This document shows, piece by piece, positions 45,429-57,744 of a DNA stretch of 64,000 nucleotides. Each line of letters starts with the position of its first letter. The first letter of the stretch is position 1. A program made the translations under genes and the position numbers. Origin of the DNA: Stemphylium vesicarium (lineage: Eukaryota > Ascomycota > Dothideomycetes > Pleosporales > Pleosporaceae); NCBI GenBank assembly GCA_004380135.1, contig QXCR01000055.1:207684-271683 (forward strand), given 5' to 3'. Under the pieces are notes generated by a model. It made no database searches. It was not told the origin of the DNA and saw only the letters and a program-made list of their open reading frames with translations.

Positions 45429-47274
45429 ATGGCCGCTCCTCTCACCGTCGCAGACCCGCTTACGGTCCTTCCACCCGAAATCGTCCTCCGCATCCTCGAC
45501 TTCACGCCCGTCTCTGTTCTGAGCTCTCTCACCTCCGTATCACGTGCATGGCATCAATTCATCGACGATACTCATCAGGAAGCCATCTACTCGTCCCCTT
45601 CCAAGACTTCGCAACCACTGAAGACCTCTCAGTCGCCCGGTAACGCCCGCGACTTTTCGTTCCTAGAGAACTATACCAGCTTTTCTAAGCTCTTCAACGA
45701 CGTCGCCTCATGGAAAGATTTATGTAGACGTCAAATGTTGCTTGCGCGCAATTGGAATTCGCCGCAGCCGATCACCCGCGAGTCCGTTTTGCAGGTTGGC
45801 AATGATGCCGTTTGGCGGTTTAAGGTGGACTTCAAACGCCGCTTCTTCATCTCAACATCACACGCTGGCGGCTTCAATGTCTCCGATATGGACAATGGTT
45901 GCCTCTTGTGGCGACTCCCTTCAGTACTGGATACGACAGATGAGCATGCCGTTAGGCCGTATGCGCATCTTGAGTACCAAGACGGAATGGCCGTGTTTGA
46001 CCGAGAAGGCGATGCGGTAGAGGTATGGCAAACAGATCAAGAAGGTACCGAAAGAGGTGTGTTCAAGCGTATTGCTGTTCTCGATCACGATTGTCAGACG
46101 AGAGGGTTCCAGCTCTCATATTGGACATTGGTAGTTGTATCAGTAGAAGGTCAAGGATTCGTGTACGACATGAAACAAAACCCACCAAAGCTTGTCACGC
46201 ACTTGGACATCGAGCAAGATGCAGTAGGCCATCTGGACCAGAACAAAGACCTTGTAGTGTACTCAATGGGTACGCGCGGGTATCACGTGTACGATAAGAA
46301 GTCGGGAGAGTCCTTGGGACAACTGCAACCGTCGCACTGCACAGATAAGTACTACGTGCATCCACTACCACCACTTGACAACCCATCTTCAACCGCGGCG
46401 CTTGCTGCTTTACGTCATGGCCCTACAAGGCGCATTTTCCCTCCTACCGCACCACGGAAAACCCGCTTGACGCCAATCCAACTTGGCAAAGGTGCATTAC
46501 CGAACGCTCCCGAAGACCCGAATCATCCCAGAAACGGTGAAGATGAATGGGGCGCTGGTATGCTAGACCGTGATAGCGACCTATTCGTAGGCTTTTCACG
46601 TCTTGGTCGAGTTTTCATATGCTCCAATATCCGTAAAGCACTGCAGAACGGGCCCAAGAGCATAGACAGTCACAGCCAAATTCTTGAATGCGAGTCGGAC
46701 GGGTCGAGCTTTGATTTGGGAGGATGGCTTTCCGTCCGAAACCATCGCATTATGTTTGAAGTCCAGAACAGAGTCTATGTCATTGCGCTAGACGAAGAAA
46801 ACCGCCTTACTATCGAGGACGAGCACAGGCCGGGGCGAGATTCATACTCTCTACTAACTAGTTCGGCACCGCAACTGTCGGTGCCGGTGAGCTTCATGGC
46901 ATTATATGATGATGCCATTATGACAACCTACGCTGTAAGTAAACCCCTGAGGGAGCAGACTTGCAAAGGCTAAGGAGTAGTAGACCCTGGGGCAGCGACA
47001 AGAAGAAGATGGGCACGGTCGCATTTTTCCCACAAAAGCCATTCGCATAATCAGCCTCGCACCCTCTCTCGACAACAGCAATCACATGACCACGGGATTT
47101 GAGATGCCAGCGCTCGCGCAGCTTTCACAGTATATGGAGACTCCACAAGACGGATTGCTACAGCTTTTGATGATGTTTAATGATGGAGCGAGCGATGGAG
47201 AGGAAGAATTGGGGCCCCCATCCCCGGATAACTTGGACGATGAGTGGGTGGATGAGGACGGGGAGTCTGACTAG
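45429..47274 (+). CDS. F-box protein with beta-propeller-like body
   Basis: Two exons, 45429-46934 and 46984-47274, give 598 aa; the 49-nt intron begins GTAAGT. The F-box is at residues 14-55: LPPEIVLRILDFTPVSVLSS and SRAWHQFIDD. The rest repeats short beta-type blocks with WD40-like spacing (VSDMDNGCLLWRLPS, MAVFDREGDAVEVWQ, RGYHVYDKKSGESLGQL), suggesting a propeller that binds substrates. The C-terminus, partly on exon 2, is very acidic (DDEWVDEDGESD). F-box proteins are SCF ubiquitin ligase receptors; partners are unknown. Without splicing, the frame would end 12 codons past the donor, so the acidic tail would be lost. Confidence 0.88.
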
Positions 47275-47677
47275 CAGTATGCGTCATTCAGAGTTTCAAG
47301 TCAGTTCTGCAAGCACCGGCTTCATGTTGTCCTTCAGGTGTGTCTCTTTTCCAGAGCAAGGCTTCGAAATCACAGTTGGGTGCAGAACCAGACCAGACAA
47401 TGCAGCCAACAGCATCACAAAGATATTAAACCCCTCCGCAATCAATTTACGAACCAATGTTACAGCCATAGCCATTCGGTTTGCGCGAAATCAGGACAGA
47501 TGATTGGGTGCATCAACTTGACCGGTAATTCCTCCAAGTAATGTGGCTTTCCGGTGAGGAGCTCTGACAAGTCTAAAGATAGCAGGCCCCCATCACACGA
47601 CGGTAGCCGGACTGCCACAGACTACCAGACATACACAGTACCTAGACACTAAAGCACAGCACGTGATTCTCAGTATC

Positions 47678-48170
47678 ATGCCGCCCTTTGTTTTTCTGCT
47701 CATCTTATTTGTCGAAACCATATCCATACCGGCCGTGGCGATGCCTCTCGCTTACGCTCCTACCCTTGCTACACATGACTATGGTCATCAGCCTTCTTAT
47801 CCTACCGTGTCCCGAAGTGATTGGTCGCGGCAAGATGTGTTCACCCTTGCTGGTGTATGCCTCGCTGTCGTTACCGTCCTAATCGCACTGGCCGGTGTCT
47901 TGGTCTCGTCCCCAAAACTGCGGGGGTGGTCGTGCAAGCCTTTCCATTGGCTCACCCAACACCGGCAGCCTAGTAAGCCATTTCCCTTGCGACATTGCCG
48001 AAATATATAAGCTCACCCAAGGACCAGATAACGAGAACTTTCACCCCGCATCTTCCAAACGTCGACCTTTGGTCATTAAAGGCTGGAAGAGAACGGATCC
48101 GAAAATCATTCGCCAGCAACTACAGGACCACTACGACGAGTTGTTAAAGACGAGGCGTGGGGGATTCTGA
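47678..48170 (+). CDS. Small predicted membrane protein, unknown function
   Basis: Two exons, 47678-47972 and 48022-48170, give 147 aa; 49-nt intron with donor GTAAGC. Signal peptide at residues 1-20 (MPPFVFLLILFVETISIPAV), a short exposed stretch, a transmembrane helix at about 55-75 (TLAGVCLAVVTVLIALAGVLV) and a basic cytoplasmic tail ending in HYDELLKTRRGGF. No family recognised. The type I layout with a basic tail is clear only after splicing, which joins two frames in correct phase and supports a real gene. Confidence 0.6.
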
Positions 48171-49200
48171 GGTCGACTGGAGAGGCGGTATTCAATTACG
48201 GTTGCGTTTTTAGGCATCCCGCGGCGTCTCTCGAGGCATTACACTGGATGTTCCGTTTCCCTCTTGTCCTACTCTTCTGAGCACTAGCATACTCCTCGTG
48301 CCATATTATGTTGTTACGTATTCGTTCCCCTCAATTCTTCACAAATTATCATTGTCGTCATATATTCCAGCAAGACCCCAATTCCAGACACCATAGTGCA
48401 AGCTTTCGTGCATCTATCTCCAGACGACCGCCTTCTTCTCTCCTTCTCCATTATCAATTACCGGGATAAATTTACATGTACCTTCGCATATCGAAAGAGT
48501 AAAATTTGCATCACAGTGGTGCTCGCCATATGCACCAAGCTTGTTCATCGCACACCGTCCCTATGAAGGTACCGACTCCACTCCCGAACACGCGGCTGGG
48601 GGCCGTACCGCAAATTGTGGGGACGGTGATGCTACCCGTACTAAGTGTGAGTTACTACTTCCTTCGTTTAAGCCCGAGTCCATAAGAGGCGAGTAGCGAG
48701 GGTGATTGCTGAACGCCTAACACGAATTTATAGGACCATCCGGGGCGCCTTACCATTTCATCAAAGCCGACGACAATTTGGCCATCCAATATAAAAACCC
48801 AAAAGCTATCGCACCCATACTACCTGAGTGTCAACAACTATGTCATCCCATATTTCTTACAGGAGTTGATGAAAGTGCCAGGAACACAGTTGCTGTAGAA
48901 GGAAGGATATGCTCGCTGACGCCATTGATTTCTAAATTTAGGGCTGGGTGCCTGAGTGTGGAGTAGCTAATGCAACATCGCAATAGCTTTAGAGCAGGAG
49001 CAGAACTTCCTGAGCTGATAATCGGGAACTCGGAAGTGCGATGATGGTGAGGCCCGCGTTCAGGAAATTCCCGTTCACATAAAAGACGGCAAGGAAAGCT
49101 TGATGGAACCAAGCAATCGTCTCGGCGCATTCACATCTACACCAACTCCACCTCTTATCAGCCATTATCCAAATTCTACACGAGGAAATATTAGTTCAAG
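48171..49200. other. Intergenic region with a possible short two-exon gene
   Basis: From an ATG at 48563 a frame runs to a GTGAGT-type donor near 48648, and after an acceptor TATAG near 48732 a frame continues to a stop, either at about 48898 or at 48966 depending on which donor is used. The product has no recognisable domain, so I do not call it. The rest shows nothing. Confidence 0.25.
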
Positions 49201-49818
49201 ATGCGATCTACAGCGGCCGCCATCACCGCCATCCTCGGCTTCGCCTCTTCGGCTGCTGCATCTCCCCTTACAGCTCGTCAAGATGCTCTTCAAGACTGGC
49301 AGGTCTCCCGCATTTTAGCCACCACTCCCTCGGGGCGTCCAGGAAGCGAGCCGTGGGCTTACATATGGGCGAACGTGACCGACCCGAACGAAATCACTTT
49401 GACCGGTTCACGGGGCAACTACACAGTACCCGCTGGAAGCCAGGGACTAGTAAATGCACCTTCCCTCCCTTTCCCACTCTTTTGCTAACGTGAAGATTAG
49501 AACTGCGTAGCCAGGTGGTACACCGGGGGCGATTCGCCTGTCGGCCGTACATGGCCATGCGACCCTGTTTCAGACGGCTACTGGCTCATGACTGTGCTTG
49601 AGGGTACCGATAACTACATCTCTGAAAACTTTGGTCTGAAGTTTACCCACGTTGCTATTGGTTCCTATCTGGATTCAGCTTACAGGAAGACCTTTGAGGC
49701 AGAAGAGCACTTTGAAGTTGGACAAAACCTTCGGGGTCAATGCGGCGGAAGCGGTGCTTGCAGCTGGAGTCTGAAGGAAGAGGACAATCCTACGCATATT
49801 ACGCCTTCGCAGGTCTGA
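49201..49818 (+). CDS. Small secreted protein, candidate effector
   Basis: Two exons, 49201-49449 and 49501-49818, give 188 aa; the 51-nt intron has a GCTAAC branch. Signal peptide at residues 1-20 (MRSTAAAITAILGFASSAAA). The mature part has four cysteines, in NCVARW, WPCDP, GQCGG and GACSW, enough for two disulfides, and two NxT sites. Many short beta-prone segments alternate with glycines (DPNEITLTGSRGNYTVPAG, YWLMTVLEG), suggesting a beta-sandwich. No family recognised. Size, secretion and cysteines fit plant-associated effector candidates; this is inference only. Confidence 0.8.
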
Positions 49819-50908
49819 GAAAGATGGAAAAAGGCCGCTTGGTAATGGGTCGGGCTCTTAGTAACTATGCCGAGGTTAGTTTGAGAAAGTAATTCAGTAC
49901 GTCGCGGAATGTAATGCCAGCGGCAGTTGAAACCCTGCCGCTTGATTGCGGATATAGCGCCCTGAGAGTTCGTAAGACGGAAAAGGGACGATTGCTGAAT
50001 CCTCGTACGTATGTGACGTCTGAAGCATGCGTGCTAAGCCTCCCAGGCCCTGTGAGCGACGCGGGTGGTATGACTAAATGTGAGCAGCATGAAGTTATTT
50101 CCTTCCAGACGCAAAGCAGGTAGCGATTTTTGCTTCCTCTTACCCGGACGATTGAGTTCTGCATCTGGGCTTTGGCATGAACGGCTTGTGTGGTGTGTCG
50201 CATCGAGCTCGCGCTGCTTGCCCATGTATTTATGACGATCGATTTACGTTTTCTTCCAGCGATCAGCAGCGCCAGTTCGCAGGTATACATCATCTCAAGT
50301 CATAAGGGTATCTCCATCCCCCAACGCATTGATGCTCAAGTGCCGCGGGGAAAAGGCGTTTCTTCAGCTGTAGCGCGCCATCGGAGGTGGCCGGCGAGCT
50401 GCCGGCAATAAAGTCGCTATCAGATCTCAGCATCGCGACTTCCGTCAATTGCCGCTTCCCTCCGTCGGCAGCCTGGAACATCCACTCAATCAGCTGCAAA
50501 TCACCACTGGAGCGATATCGCGCAGAATCTGTTTGCTTGGAATGCTTCCAGAATGCGCACTTCTCCCAGGGTTGTGGTGCTGATTGCGCAACTTGGTGCT
50601 AAGTTGCAACCCTTATCCCCGCATTTCAGCTCCGGACTTGGCATCGTCACAAGCTTGAAGCTCCCCTCCGCCGAAGCAGCGCCTTTAGCTCGCCATTCAC
50701 ATCCAGCCGACTAGCCTGCATCAGTCTGCCGACACAGAAGATCCCTCGGCCCAGACGACAAGATGGGTGACGTCTGTATCATAAATAATATCTTCCGGTT
50801 GCCTAGCCTTCTCCGCACGTCGCATACTTCATTGCACTCCTCTTCCTCCTTTCTTGTGCCTTGAAGTTGTACACAACACCTTGTACATATACATTCACAG
50901 ATACCACA
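49819..50908. other. Gene-free stretch
   Basis: Upstream region of malate synthase. Frames on both strands between 49865 and 50600 lack domains. The 60 nt before the malate synthase ATG are pyrimidine- and AC-rich, as expected for a 5' leader. No other feature. Confidence 0.5.
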
Positions 50909-52695
50909 ATGGCAGCCAATCTCGATAGCGTTCTTCGCGAGGTCAACATCCTTGGCGACCTCAATGACCAGAACCGTCACATCCTTAGCAAAGACGCGTG
51001 TGTCTTCCTTGCGCTCCTCCACCGCACATTCAACGAGCGTAGGAAAGCGCTGCTTCAGCGACGAGTGATTCGTCAGGCTGAACTCGACAAGGGCAACCTC
51101 CTTGACTTCCTCCCAGAGACCAAGCACATCCGAGAGAATGATACTTGGAGGGGCGCACCGCCAGCACCTGGTCTTGTCGACAGGCGCGTCGAGATCACTG
51201 GCCCGACTGACCGCAAGATGGTCGTCAACGCCCTGAACTCGAATGTCTGGACATACATGGCCGACTTTGAGGGTATGCCGCCTATCTCGTATGCATCCCG
51301 GCATTCAGCAGCTAACGTATTCCAGATTCATCCGCGCCCACATGGGACAACATGGTCAACGGCCAGCTGAACCTCTACGACGCCATTCGCAAGCAGGTCG
51401 ACTTCAAGCAAGGTGACAAGGAGTACAAGCTCCGCACCGACCGAACACTCCCCACACTCATCGCTCGTGCCCGAGGCTGGCACCTCGAGGAGAAGCACTT
51501 CACTGTCGACGGCGAGCCCATCTCCGGTAGCTTGTTCGACTTTGGACTGTACTTCTTCCACAATGCACACGAGCTCGTCAAGCGCGGAACGGGCCCATAC
51601 TTTTACCTCCCTAAGATGGAGTCACATCTTGAGGCTAGGCTATGGAACGATGCATTCAACCTGGCCCAGGACTACATTGGCATGAGGCGTGGAACTATTC
51701 GCGGAACAGTCTTGATCGAGACTATCACCGCTGCCTTTGAGATGGACGAGGTACATTGAACCCAATCATCGCGTAGGAATCATTTGCTAACCAATTCATA
51801 GATCATCTACGAGCTCCGTGACCACTCTGCTGGTCTCAACTGCGGCCGCTGGGACTACATCTTCAGCACCATCAAGCGCTTCCGTCAGAACCCCAACTTC
51901 GTCCTCCCCGACCGCGATTCCGTTACAATGACCTCGCCCTTCATGGACGCATATGTCAAGCTTCTCATCAAGACATGCCACAAGCGCGGTGTTCACGCCA
52001 TGGGTGGCATGGCTGCTCAGATTCCCATCAAGAACGACCAGCAAGCAAACGACGCTGCCATGGCCAAGGTGCGTGCCGATAAGCTCCGCGAGGCTCGCGC
52101 TGGTCACGACGGTACATGGGTGGCTCACCCTGCCCTCGCGGCCATTGCGAGTGAAGTCTTCAACGAGCACATGCCATCACCAAACCAGATGCATGTCCGC
52201 CGCGAAGATGTCCACATCACTGCCAACGATCTTCTTAACATGAACGTACCTGGAAAGGTCACTGAGGACGGTATCCGCAAGAACCTCGATATTGGCCTTA
52301 GCTACATGGAGGCCTGGATCCGTGGCGTCGGCTGCGTACCCATCAACTATCTCATGGAGGACGCTGCCACCGCCGAGGTCTCAAGGAGCCAACTGTGGCA
52401 ATGGACCAAGCACAACGTTCAGACTGCGGAGGGCAAGAAGGTCACCAAGGATTACGCTCTCAAGCTGTTGCACGAGCAAGCCAAGGCTTTGAGCGATAAG
52501 GCACCAAAGGGCAACAAGTTCCACGTTGCAGCCAAGTACTTTGAAGGCCAGGTCACCGGAGAAGACTATGCTGAGTTTTTGACATCGTAAGTTGCATCTT
52601 CCCAGCATCCAATAGAACACAGACTAACAGACCGCAGCCTACTATACAACGAGATCACAAACGTAGGTCCACCCAAGGGAGCGTCCAAGTTGTAA
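50909..52695 (+). CDS. acuE: Malate synthase, glyoxysomal/peroxisomal
   Basis: Four exons, 50909-51272, 51326-51750, 51802-52586 and 52638-52695, give 543 aa; introns 53, 51 and 51 nt. Conserved parts include MADFEDSSAPTWDNMVNGQ (formed across intron 1), YFYLPKMESHLEARLWN, GTIRGTVLIETITAAFEMDE, LNCGRWDYIFSTIK and GMAAQIPIK. The C-terminal tripeptide SKL is a perfect PTS1 peroxisomal signal, encoded by the last small exon. The enzyme condenses glyoxylate and acetyl-CoA to malate in the glyoxylate cycle, used on acetate and fatty acids. It converges on RPS8. The symbol follows Aspergillus usage (acu-9 in Neurospora). Confidence 0.97.
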
Positions 52696-53516
52696 ACGCG
52701 ATGCGAGCCCCAAAGTTCTGCTTTATTGTAACGACCCGATGAAAAATGTCTCCTCATGTTTCATGTAACTCTATACCACACAGGCCAAACTAAAAAGCCT
52801 GTAAGCATATAATGCAAAGCGCTTCGTAATCTTCCACGGCTCGGTACTACTGCCGCGTTTTTCTTCCCCGCAAGCAACTGAGACATGTGAATGTGAGCTG
52901 ACGACGCGCCCCCGTGGCACAGGTCGGCTCGCCCGTCGCGGCATCGAAATTGTAATACACACGTGGAGCCGAGGTAAACCACCCAGACGCTCGGAAATGA
53001 GGGGATAGCGACGGCGATGATGATGATGATGATGCTGCTGCTGGGAATGAAAGGTGTGGTATGTGGAGATGGGGGCTGACATGTGAAAAGACTGTGGGGC
53101 TAGATCTTAGTCCTCGATAGAAGATGGGACGATGACGATGTGTATGCTGTTTTGCTTTCAAGTTAGTCTAGAATTACAAGCGAATGCTGTATGCGACAAG
53201 GCTGAGAATGCTGCAACGGTGATGTTGATGGGTTGGAATAGATGATGGACAGACATGGGTGAGGATGCCCCAGAGCAACAAACACCCTTGAGATGCGACG
53301 AAACGACACGACACACAGCAACAAGACAGAAAAAGTAAAAAGGAAAGGTGCGCTTCACGTAAACATTGAAAAACATGATTCATGTCTCGTGGTATCTAGA
53401 GAAGTGGCGTTATGATGCCGAGTGCATTCAGTGTCCCGCAACTATGCAGACCAGATACATGACTAAACACCCATTTTGACCTGACCGATGCACCGAAGAA
53501 GCCCCAAATATCACCT
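52696..53516. other. Convergent 3' flanks
   Basis: Between the stop codons of malate synthase and RPS8. Contains a short (GAT)n run at 53018-53035. The minus-strand frames here are without domains. Confidence 0.55.
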
Positions 53517-54226
53517 TTACTTCCTGAGGAGACGCTGGTAGAAAGCAAGCTCCTCGCCCTCGAGGACGTATCCGTCGCAGCGACCGCTCTGGCCGGGACG
53601 GGAAGAGACAGCGGCGTAAAGACGACCGGCCTCGAACTGCTTCTCAACGGCGTGCTCAATCTTGCCACCGTTCTTCAAGCGGTCGGCCTGCTTCTTGGTA
53701 ACAGAGTTGGACTTCTTCTTGTCCTCCTCCTTCTCACCGGCCTTGGCCTGCCTCCTGCGGCCGAGGGAAGAGCCGTAGTGGGCCTCGTACCATTGTCGGA
53801 AAGGAGCAGCATCGATCTGAACGATAGCGGAGCGGGTCAGGGTGTTGGTACGAACGAGCTCGTTGTTGGAGGGGTGGTAGACGACACCGATGACACGGGT
53901 CTTCTTGGCGACGCCCTCGGAGCCCCAGGAGAAGTTGCCGGCCTCGAGACGGAGGGCACGGAACTTGCGGTTGCCGCCGCGGGTGCGGACAAGATGGACG
54001 CGCTTAGTGCCAATACGGGTGTTGGCAGGCTGGCGGCCCTTCTCGAAAGCCCTGAAGCCATGTTAGACATGACTAGAGAAGCGATCGGGTTATGCATACC
54101 TCTTCTTGCGGTAGTATGCGCGCTTCGCACCGGACGCGGAACGCTTGTGGCGAGAGTCTCGTGAGATACTAGCAGGAGTTAGCGGGGTGTAGCTGGAGGG
54201 GGGAGAGGGAGAGATAGATACCCCAT
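53517..54226 (-). CDS. RPS8: 40S ribosomal protein S8 (eS8)
   Basis: Three exons, 54226-54222, 54168-54100 and 54051-53517, give 202 aa, the usual length. The first coding exon is just ATGGG; splicing yields MGISRDSRHKRSASGAKR, the invariant eS8 start. Then FEKGRQPANTRIG, VHLVRTRGGNRKFRALRL, SWGSEGVAKKTR, YEAHYGSSLGRRR and the end FYQRLLRK. Introns are 53 and 48 nt. The protein is part of the small cytosolic ribosomal subunit. Frame-only annotation would lose the start because of the 5-nt exon. Confidence 0.96.
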
Positions 54227-56068
54227 GATTGCGGTTGTTCAGAAGACTGCTGTCCACAATCAAATTAGCCTGTGTTCATCCTGCGTCGTGTCCGAAGCCG
54301 CCACAGCACTGCCCGAAACCGCCATTGGATTTCCCTCGCATTGTATAGTAGCCCAGTGTAGAAGTATGCATCTCGGAGCGATTGAAGTCCTCGCGTGCGA
54401 CAATGCTTTCTCCTAGTTGGCGCGGGTATACAGCGGAGGCACATTCGCGGGGCTGTCTCGATGTCGCAATGCTGAACGGCTTCCATGTCTCGAACAAAAG
54501 GCGCATGCAATAGCGTACCTGTGTCTGGTCTTCCGGTGCAATCTGTGTTGTCGTGGGGTTAGTTGGCGCTTGTCAGAAGAAGTTGAAATTCGAGGTTGAT
54601 TTTCGAATGCTCTGCGTTGGTGCCAAGTCCACGCTAAACACTAAGCGAGCAGGTGCGGCCGCCCCTCTATGCGGTGCCTCAACACTCGGTGTCAACTCAA
54701 GACTGCTCTCATCTTTCATTTTCGATGAAAATCATTCAAACCCATCCCTCCGCCACTCTTTCCGACTAGCTGGCTCATGTTAAACCCCCCGAAGACCAAA
54801 TTTGCAGCGATCAATTCGCCTTCAATTCGAACGCGTGACCCGTACACCACCTCTTGCACATCGGATCAAATGCCAGTAACGGATTTCGAGGCATGAACGG
54901 ACATCGTGATGGATAAATGCAGTAGAGCTTGTATCTCAAGGCGATTTTCGGCGTCTTGAAGTTGCATTCTCCCTGCGCGTGCTGCTCTCTTGTCCCATCA
55001 CCTCCCCGAATCCGGAAAAATACGGCAAGCAGCCGCGTGAACAACATGCCACCGTACGCAGACACGACCGCGCCAGCGAATCACGAGAGCCCGCAAAGAC
55101 TGCTCTCAAGATTGAGTGAATTTATCGAAGATTCTTCAGAGAACGCAAACCCCGTGACAGCACGAGTGTAGCGGGCACCTAGACATTATTTCGCTGTCTA
55201 TACCACGTGGACTTGGTCCTGCACCGAAAGACTGCTTGCTGACTGGCTCCGGTTGAATACTCTTTTGCGCCACTCGCAAAACATTCTCCAGACAGGTAGT
55301 TCCCTACCCGCACCTATTTCCGCATTTCGAACCTAGTCGAAGCTCTCGTACCCATGGCGGCTTGACACCTCACTCATTCTGCTTCATGTGCACTTCTGCC
55401 AACACCTTTGAAATCAAGACCGCGGGCCTGTGTCGCCAGCTCATAGGCTGATTCCAGTCCATGTTCTCTTCAGTAGCATTGCCTCACCCTGACGTTAGCA
55501 AACATGTCAAGTGCATTTGCGGTATGGCCAGGCACCTGTCTTCTATCAGACACCCTGTTCATGTGATCCTTCAACCTGGTCAAGGAGTTCTATCAGGATC
55601 TTGTTCAATCACAATTCGCTCAGTCGATTGAGCTGTTCCGGCTATGCAGCGAAGCCAAGGTTTGTACATGGGTCGGTTCGCTAAGACTCATGGGAAACAG
55701 CGGCCTATAGCAAACACCCAGCTGACGTATCACATCACTCTCCCGCCCCGGGTAAACCCACCTCCGCATTCGGGTGTTTCCAATCGGCACCAAGGTGATC
55801 TTAGACTTCAGTTCAGTCTAATCAATAGTAATATAACTAGATGTTGTGTACCACTCCATTGAACTTTATCTTAGTCGATGGCTTCTTTCTTGATATGCGC
55901 AAGAAGCGGAGATTTTTGAGTCAATAACTTTGATTACTTCGGGAAGCTACTGTATCAACACTCCAAGCAGGGTGTCGCTTGAATACCGGGTAAGAACGCG
56001 AGGTGCCCTTCCTTTTTTTTTCCACCATCATCGTCATGCATTCTTGACCTTCTCTTCTATCAATAGTC
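54227..56068. other. Gene-free stretch
   Basis: About 1.8 kb. Carries the RPS8 promoter and probably the promoter of the surface protein at 56069. A short frame at 54929-55171 reads plausibly from MPPYADTT but has no partner exon. No RNA or mobile element recognised. Confidence 0.45.
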
Positions 56069-57744
56069 ATGGTTTTGCTCCCCTCTAGTCCTGGCGGAAG
56101 GGACAGGTTACCTTCTTTCCTCATCGTCCTGTTTTTATGTGTGGCATGGATAGCGATTACACAGGCGGGTATGAGCCGAATGTTGTAACATTCCGTCTGT
56201 GAAGGCTGGTCGCACTGACCAAAGATCAAAACAGCATCCGATTATGGGCTAGCACCCAAACCTGCGTCCTTTGCTGCCGTGGCTTCAAAATTAAGTAGGT
56301 GGCCATAGTTGGTACTCCGATCAATAGCTGACGTGGGATATGGTTTGCGTCAGACTCAGATCCCGTGATTTCTGGGAGTATTTCGCCTCCACACATTTCC
56401 AACTCCGTACAGTTGACGCTACTGCCTTCGAGTCCAATATATCCACGACCACCTGGGGTAGGCCGCGCCGCTCGATCCCAATCCCTAAAGTCTATCCCTT
56501 CAGCACCCGCCCCGCCATCGTTCCTCCCTAGTGCGCCATTGCCGACCTCGCATCTGGGTGCCATCCCTACTGCTCCAGCACCCACAAATACAACAAGTGC
56601 ATGGATCACGCCTCAGGGTAATGCTACAGGGACTTTGCCAATGCAGTCGACGGATCAAGGACTGAGACCAATACCACCAGCCGCAACACAGATAGGAGAT
56701 CCCAATGGCCACCATGAGATTACCGAGCCTGATTTTAGCGCCACACGACCGTGTCTGGGATGCTCTCCCGTCATTGAAATTACCGCCACAGGTTGGTTGG
56801 ATATACCAGTCGGGGAACAGCATGACTCTACAAACGCGTTTGGGCCCGGGCATATAACCTCTGAGGATCCACCAAGTGCTACAATTTCAGTTAGCCCGAC
56901 GACTTTCTTGGTTGGCCAAGTTCCAGATGGTGGCGACATAGTGATAGGGGATTCATACACTCTTGCCCCTGGTCAGACTATCATTGTTGAAGATAAGCCC
57001 ATCATAATCCGGACTTCTGGGGGTAATACGGAAGTGGTGATAGGCACTGCTATTATACCGCTGCAGTCGGATCGCCTTCAAACCACGGGCGTGTCTTCCT
57101 CGTCGCCACTAGTCTCACTCCCACCGATCATCACTATCGGCACCACAACGATAACGCCGAATGCACAGTCGCAATACGTGCTTGCGGAGCAGACTCTCAT
57201 CCCAGGAGGCAGGCCACTCACTATATCAGGGACGGTTGTCTCTCTTGCGCCTTCTGCTACAGCACTTGTCATCGATGGGAAGACGTCTAATGTCGTCCCT
57301 GCAGTTAGTGGGGTATACACTACCGTGATACCGGCTGCATTGACCTTCCACAATGAGGTCTACACGACCAATCGCGCGGGCTATATCATGATGGGTCCCG
57401 GGACCACTCTTATCCCCGGTGGCAATCCGGTGACTATCGACGGGACGACCCTGAGCCTCGACCCCAGCGGAACAGCTGTTGTAATCCAAGGCACAAAAAG
57501 GACCTTGGAGCGTGTTACAACAGTCGTCACAGTAACGAGGGACCCCAACGCGCTTGAGACGAGCCCTGGCAGTCGAGCTGGGGATGGCACTGCTGGGCGC
57601 TCTACTAGCAATGTATATTTCTATCCCACCGCGCAACCTACTTTTGCCGGAGCGATGCGGTATCAGGGTACCGCTTCTGATGGTTGGCTAGCAAGTACAC
57701 TACTACTGGTTTGGTGGGGTATAGGCTATTTGGCTTTCCGTTGA
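56069..57744 (+). CDS. Repeat-containing cell-surface protein, probably GPI-anchored or C-terminally anchored
   Basis: Probable exons 56069-56168 and 56354-57744 (about 496 aa). Exon 1 encodes a hydrophobic segment (FLIVLFLCVAWIAITQA) suited to a signal peptide; its donor and the acceptor at 56353 agree in phase, though the 185-nt intron is long for this window. A Pro/Ser-rich region follows, then beta-type repeats centred on L-x-PGG/PGQ and SGT: GDSYTLAPGQTIIVEDKP, EQTLIPGGRPLTISGTVVS, GTTLIPGGNPVTIDGTTLS, each ending in A-x-VIxG. The C-terminus is hydrophobic (WLASTLLLVWWGIGYLAF). Such repeats are common in fungal wall-associated proteins of unknown function. The main frame is certain; the first exon is inference. 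Confidence 0.7.
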
